Part shown: positions 15,901 to 19,207 of the stretch, one piece after another | Position numbering within the stretch: the stretch's first letter is position 1 | Layout of the letters: every line of letters starts with the position of its first letter | Assembly (NCBI GenBank): GCA_964517075.1 | Contig: CAZFAT010000334.1 | Span: 1 to 19,207 of the forward strand | DNA from: CAZFAT01 sp964517075 | Lineage (GTDB): Bacteria; Acidobacteriota; Vicinamibacteria; Vicinamibacterales; SCN-69-37 | Length of the DNA: 19,207 bases | Reading direction: 5' to 3' | Notes under the pieces: model-generated | Database searches by the model: none | The model's input: only the letters and a program-made list of their open reading frames with translations | Told to the model about the DNA's origin: nothing | Position numbers and translations under genes: made by a program

Positions 15901-16085
15901 TGCAGAGCTTCATGCTCGGCTTCCCGATGCACTTCGACTGGTCGTGGAAGACGCTCTTCAACCGGCAGTGGGAGGACCTGCTCTTCCGCTCGTGCGCCCA
16001 GAACGGCGCCGAGATCACCTGCTCGCCCGACGGCGGCAGCTTCCGGAAGATGAAGTTCGACTTCTGGATCGGCTACGACTTCTGA
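12945..16085 (+). CDS. Exported zinc-metalloprotease / TolB-like beta-propeller / outer-membrane beta-barrel fusion
   Basis: The protein has 1046 residues. A classical signal peptide (RRHHRRLL then a hydrophobic core, to about residue 29, AAAQ) directs export. Residues about 40-285 are a peptidase-MA/gluzincin-like domain with HELTH at 148-152 and Glu174 in WVDEGLANYM as the likely third zinc ligand. Residues about 300-600 contain repeated TolB/WD40-like blades: SPDGKTVAFAAL, YAPDGRTIIYTARVSGNDKL, FRLDLASGRKTQLTF. From about 650 the sequence alternates aromatic and small residues as in transmembrane beta strands, includes a Gly/Phe-rich region (FSYGGNSEMRGYEYLQFIGQ) typical of surface-antigen/Omp85-like barrels, and ends in FWIGYDF with the C-terminal Phe used for BAM recognition. 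It probably sits in the outer membrane with the protease and propeller modules in the periplasm. The substrate is unknown. The start is fixed by the signal peptide and GAGGTGA. Its stop overlaps the next start (TGATG). Confidence 0.88.
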   Translation: MRRHHRRLLTILLGVFVAGFPGLVAMAAAQTPFVPYFGKNRVRYTQFDWHIYESEHFEIYFSPEIEPHLERVTSYAENAYQHIAAALKYDLAQKVPIVLFKTQSDFQQQNILGAELPEGVLAFAEPEGRRMVLPIDEPPDQLYRLITHELTHIFEFDVVPRGLMGADLPLWVDEGLANYMAGYWNAMDLMAVRDAALTDNVPRMSQFYVPALSGRLPYSLGHAAFEFIEARWGQEGVRSFLLGLRRNVLGGNETAYEEAFKLKAEEFDDQFDRYLKERFKPFRDKERPADYGRNLAPNPERTPYAAVLSMEPSPSGEMLAAVVGNRRDFELDIVLLSAIDGEVIRNLTSGFDKDRGFEYIGTAGGLRGNMVPWISWAPIGDTIAYFARTDAHKTLIVQNIVTRQTEWRREMEELDGPESPAFSPDGKTVAFAALANGVSDIYTVDLATGAITNLTKDTIADYAPTYAPDGRTIIYTARVSGNDKLFRLDLASGRKTQLTFGSHDDTAARFYDAQTIVFTSTATDPRSDIPVEVQANGNIPNVWTLNLGTAELNQLTDTMTGNVSPVLVRQSDALKVGFVSYYKGENGIHLLAPEKPVATVASSDFGSPGPIFDFTVPVSHTLLRDNIHKKGRFEKMRLAGRPPVGLGVTNSGNFYGNTQITFADVLGDKEVSFIAASQAQYRTTAFTFLNLGKRMQYALQGFSSSSFYFGQGLANSGAFYDPFLDPFIDRDQAEAVRSQWGGTGFVIYPFSRYSRVELFSGYVHLSESYRNAQLQQIADEFQEQTGSTLFRDGHMIPLGVSFVKETTIFREYGPVAGSTYKFSFDASPNFGDGWLSRQTIDADARYYFRIVANGVLAARLRGFKSWGGQPDLFSYGGNSEMRGYEYLQFIGQRAAFANLELRFPMIEAMLTPFGVVGGLRGVFFANLGASGFNNQPFRVLSTSSESVQPLVGYTVDGFDLLPVLGDPVTVSGLRLIDGRASYGFGLQSFMLGFPMHFDWSWKTLFNRQWEDLLFRSCAQNGAEITCSPDGGSFRKMKFDFWIGYDF

Positions 16086-16576
16086 TGCCGTCGCCGCCGA
16101 AGCGGCCGGCGGACTCCTTCACCGAGATGGTGCAGGTCGTCCTGCCGAACGACGCCAACCCGCTCGGGTTCATTCTCGGCGGCTCGGTGATGCACCTGAT
16201 CGACATCGCCGGCGCCATCGCCGCGCATCGCCACACGCGCCGGCCGCTCGTCACGGCGGCCGTTGATGGCCTGCAGTTCCTGCATCCCATCCGCGTCGGC
16301 GATCTGATCATCCTCCGCGCGACCGTCACGGCCACGTTCACCACGTCGCTCGAGGTGCAGGTCGAGGTCTTCTCCGAAGGGACGCTGACGGGCGACCGCA
16401 AACAGACGAGCGTCGCGTATCTCACGTTCGTGGCGGTGGACCAGACGGACAAACCCGTGCCCGTGCCGCCGCTGCTGCTCGAGACCGACGCCGAAAAGAC
16501 GCGCGCGCTCGAGGCCGAAACCCGCCGCGCGGCCCGGCTGCGCGCGCGGGCGGCCGCCGGATCGCGATTGGGCTGA
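16085..16576 (+). CDS. Acyl-CoA thioesterase, hotdog fold (YciA/BFIT type)
   Basis: The protein has 163 residues. The start at 16085 shares one base with the preceding stop (TGATG), so translation is probably coupled. The hotdog pattern is clear: PNDANPLGFILGGSVMHLID (21-40) with Asn25 and the probable catalytic Asp40, then AAVDGLQFLHPIRVGDLIIL (58-77), and VAYLTFVAVD near the end of the domain. It should hydrolyse acyl-CoA to free acid and CoA in the cytoplasm; chain-length preference cannot be read. After about residue 135 there is a charged Arg/Ala-rich helix (RALEAETRRAARLRARAA) often seen in this family. Its coupling to an outer-membrane protein gene is odd and may just reflect compact packing. 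Confidence 0.92.
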   Translation: MPSPPKRPADSFTEMVQVVLPNDANPLGFILGGSVMHLIDIAGAIAAHRHTRRPLVTAAVDGLQFLHPIRVGDLIILRATVTATFTTSLEVQVEVFSEGTLTGDRKQTSVAYLTFVAVDQTDKPVPVPPLLLETDAEKTRALEAETRRAARLRARAAAGSRLG

Positions 16577-16640
16577 CGTCGCCGCGGATTGCCCGCCCCG
16601 ATCGTCGGCCCCTGCGTCAACCCGAGCGCGGGCCGGAAAG
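16577..16640. other. Short convergent gap between the thioesterase gene and coaA
   Basis: These 64 bp separate two converging genes. I see G+C-rich sequence but no convincing stem with a T-run on either strand. Confidence 0.5.
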
Positions 16641-17575
16641 TCAGTGCCGGCGCAATCGCACGCGGCGGACGCGGTGGTCGGTGCCCTTCTCGAACACCAG
16701 CCGGGCGCGGTCGCGGGTGGGAGCGATGTTCTCGCGGAGATTGACGCCGTTGATCGTGTGCCAGATGCCGCGCGCCACGGCGCGCGCTTCCTCGTCGCTC
16801 AGGGTCGCGTAGCGGTGGAAGTACGACCGCGGGTCGCGGAAGACGGTCTCGCACAGCGCCAGGAACCGTTCGACGTACCACCGTTCGATGTCGGCTTCGT
16901 CGGCGTCGAGGTAGACCGAGAAGTCGAAGAAGTCCGAGACGAACACCCGCGGCCGCGCGGCGTCGCGGCTGCCGCCCGTCTGCAGCACGTTCAGCCCTTC
17001 GACAATCACGATGTCGGGCCGATCGACGACCTGGAACTCGCCGGCGACGATGTCGTAGGCCTGATGGGAATAGACGGGCGCGTGGACGGCGGCCTCCGCC
17101 GACTTGACGCGTGCCATGAAGTCCACGAGGGCGCGCAGGTCGTAGCTCTCGGGAAAGCCCTTCCGATCGAGCGCGCCCCGCGCCTCCAGCACGCGGTTGG
17201 GAAACAGAAAGCCGTCGGTCGTGACGAGGTCCACGCGCGGGTGCGCGGGCCAGCGCGCGAGCAGCGCCCGCAGGATGCGCGCGAACGTGCTCTTGCCGAC
17301 CGCGACGCTCCCGGCGATGCCGATGACGTACGGTGTCGGGCGCGGCGAACTGCCCAGGAACGTGTCGGTCGCCGTTCGCAGCGTCTGCGTGGCGGCGACG
17401 TGAAGGTTCAGGAGCCGCGAAACCGGGAGGTGAATCGCTTCGACTTCGGCGAGCGAGACCTGGTCGTTGATGCCCCGGAGCTCGGCGAGATCGGCCTCGG
17501 TGAGCGTGAGGGGCGTCGCGAGCCGGAGACGCGCCCACGCCTCGCGATCGAAGTCGAGATCGCGCGCGGCCAGAC

Positions 17576-17836
<261 letters not shown>

Positions 17837-17854
17837 TCGCTCCTCGGAAGTCGG

Positions 17855-17877
17855 CGGCCCGGCAGGCGGGCGGGCCG
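17855..17877 (-). other. GC hairpin in the ferredoxin leader
   Basis: CGGCCCG (17855-17861) and CGGGCCG (17871-17877) form a 7-bp stem with a 9-nt loop, 18 bp upstream of the ferredoxin ATG and about 70 bp beyond the stop of the UPF0173 gene. There is no T-run. It could end upstream transcripts weakly or be a leader structure. Confidence 0.3.
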
Positions 17878-17948
17878 GGGAAAGCGCCGAATCGGTTGAA
17901 AGGCATTGTTACACAAAGGACGGATCAGGTCGAAGGTTCAAGGCTTCC

Positions 17949-18653
17949 TCACCTCGCCGTTTCCCCTGGCTTGAGCTCCAGCACCTCGATGGTCGTTCCG
18001 TTGAGGTGCTCGCGGAGCTGGGCCGGCGTGCCGGTGAGGAGCGGCGTGGTGCCCCAGTGCATCGGGACGACCTGGCGGACGCCCAGCCAGCGGGCCGCCA
18101 TCGCCGCCGTGTCCGGCCCCATCGTGTAGTGATCGCCAATCGGCAGGAACGCGATCGACGGCGCGTAGATCTCCCCAATCAGTTTCATGTCGCCGAACAG
18201 GCCCGTATCGCCCGCGAAGTACATCGTCGGCGTGTCCTCGGCGCGGATGACGAAACCGGCGGCGCCGCCCAGATAGAGGATCTGGCCGCGGCTCGTGATC
18301 GATCCGGAGTGCAGCGCGGCGGTCATCGTGATGCGGATGCCGTCAATCGTCTGCGTGCCGCCGATGCCCATGTCGCGCACGCCCTGCAACCCCTTCTCCT
18401 TCAGGTACTCACCGATTTCGAAGAGGCACACGACCGGCGCGCCGGTCGCACGCGACACGGCGGCCGCGTCGGCGAGGTGATCGTCGTGGCCGTGCGAGAC
18501 GAGGATGAGATCGACGCGGCCCAGCGCGTCCGGCCGCGACAGCGCCGGCGGACAGTGGGGATTGCCGAGCCACGGATCGGTCAGCAGCCGCTGGCCGGAC
18601 GGGAGATCGAGGAGAAACGTCGAGTGGCCGAGCCAGGTGATGGCCAGCGGCAT
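17949..18653 (-). CDS. UPF0173-type metal-dependent hydrolase (metallo-beta-lactamase fold)
   Basis: The protein has 234 residues, the usual size for this family. The metallo-beta-lactamase motif H54-x-H56-x-D58-H59 (SHGHDDH) is intact, with further likely ligands His115 (AALHSGS), Asp149 (YFAGDTGLFGD) and His199 (VVPMHWGT). The N-terminus ITWLGHSTFLLDL and the IGGTQTIDGIRITMTAALHS region are typical of UPF0173 (YtkL-like) proteins. It is cytoplasmic with no signal peptide; the substrate is not established for the family. The start at 18653 is set by the family N-terminus, since the longer open frame overlaps lipA. No Shine-Dalgarno sequence is visible; TATCAT (18669-18664) ends 10 nt before the ATG. 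It is divergent from lipA with a 72-bp gap. Confidence 0.92.
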   Translation of the reverse strand: MPLAITWLGHSTFLLDLPSGQRLLTDPWLGNPHCPPALSRPDALGRVDLILVSHGHDDHLADAAAVSRATGAPVVCLFEIGEYLKEKGLQGVRDMGIGGTQTIDGIRITMTAALHSGSITSRGQILYLGGAAGFVIRAEDTPTMYFAGDTGLFGDMKLIGEIYAPSIAFLPIGDHYTMGPDTAAMAARWLGVRQVVPMHWGTTPLLTGTPAQLREHLNGTTIEVLELKPGETAR

Positions 18654-18725
18654 GTCAGCCGCGATGATACAGGAGCCGCCCGGCGCCTCGCCGGCCGCGA
18701 GGTGACCGCCCGATACAATAGGAGC
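18654..18725. promoter_or_regulatory. Divergent promoter region UPF0173 gene / lipA
   Basis: The plus strand carries TACAAT (18714-18719), ending 6 nt before the lipA GTG. The minus strand carries TATCAT (18669-18664), ending 10 nt before the hydrolase ATG. No -35 box is convincing for either. The spacing would put transcription starts at or very near the start codons. Confidence 0.45.
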
Positions 18726-19207
18726 GTGGACCGCACTGCTCCCCTCGAGTTCATCCGCGGCCGCCCGGTGCGATCGGCCCCGGCGACGGCCGAGCCCAAG
18801 CCGGCATGGCTCAAGGTGCGGGCGCCTGGCTCGCCCAACTACCTGCGGCTGCGCGGGCTGATGCGCGACCTCAACCTCCACACCGTGTGCGAGGAGGCGC
18901 GCTGCCCCAACATCGGCGAATGCTGGCACCACGGCACGGCGACGTTCATGATCCTGGGCGATCGCTGCACGCGATCGTGCGGCTACTGCAACGTCCTGCA
19001 CGGCACGCCGGTGGCACTCGATCCCGACGAGCCGGACAAGCTCGCGCGCGCGGTCGATGCCATGTCACTCGCTTACGTCGTCGTCACCTCGGTCGACCGC
19101 GATGATCTCCCGGACTTTGGCGCCGGCGTTTTTGCCGCGACCATTCGCGCCATCAAGGCGCGGCGGCCAGCCTGCCGGGTCGAAGTGCTGATTCCGGATT
19201 TCCAGGG
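18726..19207 (+). CDS. lipA: Lipoyl synthase LipA (partial, 3' end outside window)
   Basis: LipA is a radical-SAM enzyme that inserts two sulfurs into protein-bound octanoyl groups to make lipoyl cofactor for 2-oxoacid dehydrogenases and the glycine cleavage system. The 160 visible residues contain the auxiliary-cluster motif C55-x4-C60-x5-C66 (CEEARCPNIGEC) and the radical-SAM motif C81-x3-C85-x2-C88 (CTRSCGYC), plus GTATFMILGDRCTRSCGYC, VVVTSVDRDDLPDFGAG (118-134) and VEVLIPDFQG at the edge. The GTG at 18726 gives a plausible N-terminal extension (LEFIRGRPVR...). AGGAG is only 1 nt before it, too close for normal use, while a TACAAT box ends 6 nt before it, so the transcript may be leaderless. 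A later GTG (18768) is possible. No symptoms of damage are seen in the visible part. Confidence 0.95.
   Translation, partial: MDRTAPLEFIRGRPVRSAPATAEPKPAWLKVRAPGSPNYLRLRGLMRDLNLHTVCEEARCPNIGECWHHGTATFMILGDRCTRSCGYCNVLHGTPVALDPDEPDKLARAVDAMSLAYVVVTSVDRDDLPDFGAGVFAATIRAIKARRPACRVEVLIPDFQ

Noticed and set aside
12726..15932. Minus-strand open frame of 1068 codons opposite the protease-barrel gene
   Set aside because: It is Arg/Glu/Val/His-rich with no recognisable domain, and mirrors a well-supported plus-strand gene with signal peptide, catalytic motif and barrel. Long antisense frames are expected in G+C-rich coding DNA.

Overview
This is a G+C-rich window (about two thirds G+C by eye). It is densely coding, with short intergenic gaps and no RNA genes, CRISPR arrays or insertion sequences that I can see. 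The gene mix suggests a member of the Acidobacteriota, perhaps the Vicinamibacteria. It includes a Tat-exported TIM-barrel protein, a very large FtsX-type permease, an NTF2/PP2C fusion, an EF-hand/PA-IL-like exported protein and a protease/propeller/barrel fusion. That placement is an inference; no marker gene proves it.

Layout: positions 1-10832 are read entirely on the minus strand. In transcription order, from the right, they hold an ALDH-superfamily acyl-CoA reductase (10832-9399), a family-4 glycosyltransferase (9329-8037), an ABC ATPase (8043-7372), a 1117-residue permease (7375-4022) and an NTF2-like/PP2C phosphatase fusion (3997-2867). These are followed by an ankyrin-type gene with an apparent compensated frameshift (2831-2208), a Tat-exported sugar isomerase-like TIM barrel (2107-1184) and an EF-hand protein that runs off the left edge (990-1). 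The glycosyltransferase, ATPase, permease and phosphatase form a tight, translationally coupled operon. From 10879 an adenylating (ANL/PaaK-like) enzyme runs divergently from the reductase; together they look like a split carboxylic-acid-reducing pair.

From 11940 to 12735, on the minus strand, lie a TlpA-type thioredoxin and a 1-bp-spaced small cysteine-bearing protein. On the plus strand, 12945-16085 encodes an exported zinc-protease/beta-propeller/beta-barrel fusion, and its stop codon overlaps the start of a hotdog thioesterase (16085-16576). Pantothenate kinase (coaA) and a seven-iron ferredoxin follow on the minus strand and probably overlap each other. A UPF0173 metallo-beta-lactamase-fold hydrolase comes next, and lipoyl synthase (lipA) runs divergently off the right edge.

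Functional themes: the left half is cell-envelope work (glycosyl transfer, export, signalling). The right half leans towards acyl and cofactor metabolism (acyl-CoA reductase, adenylating enzyme, thioesterase, CoaA, LipA), though these genes are not one operon. The most interesting items are the divergent reductase/ANL pair with its shared 46-bp promoter, the three-module protease-propeller-barrel protein, the NTF2-PP2C fusion at the end of an ABC-export operon, the repeat-built leader of the glycosyltransferase, and several -10 boxes placed so close to start codons that leaderless transcription is likely.
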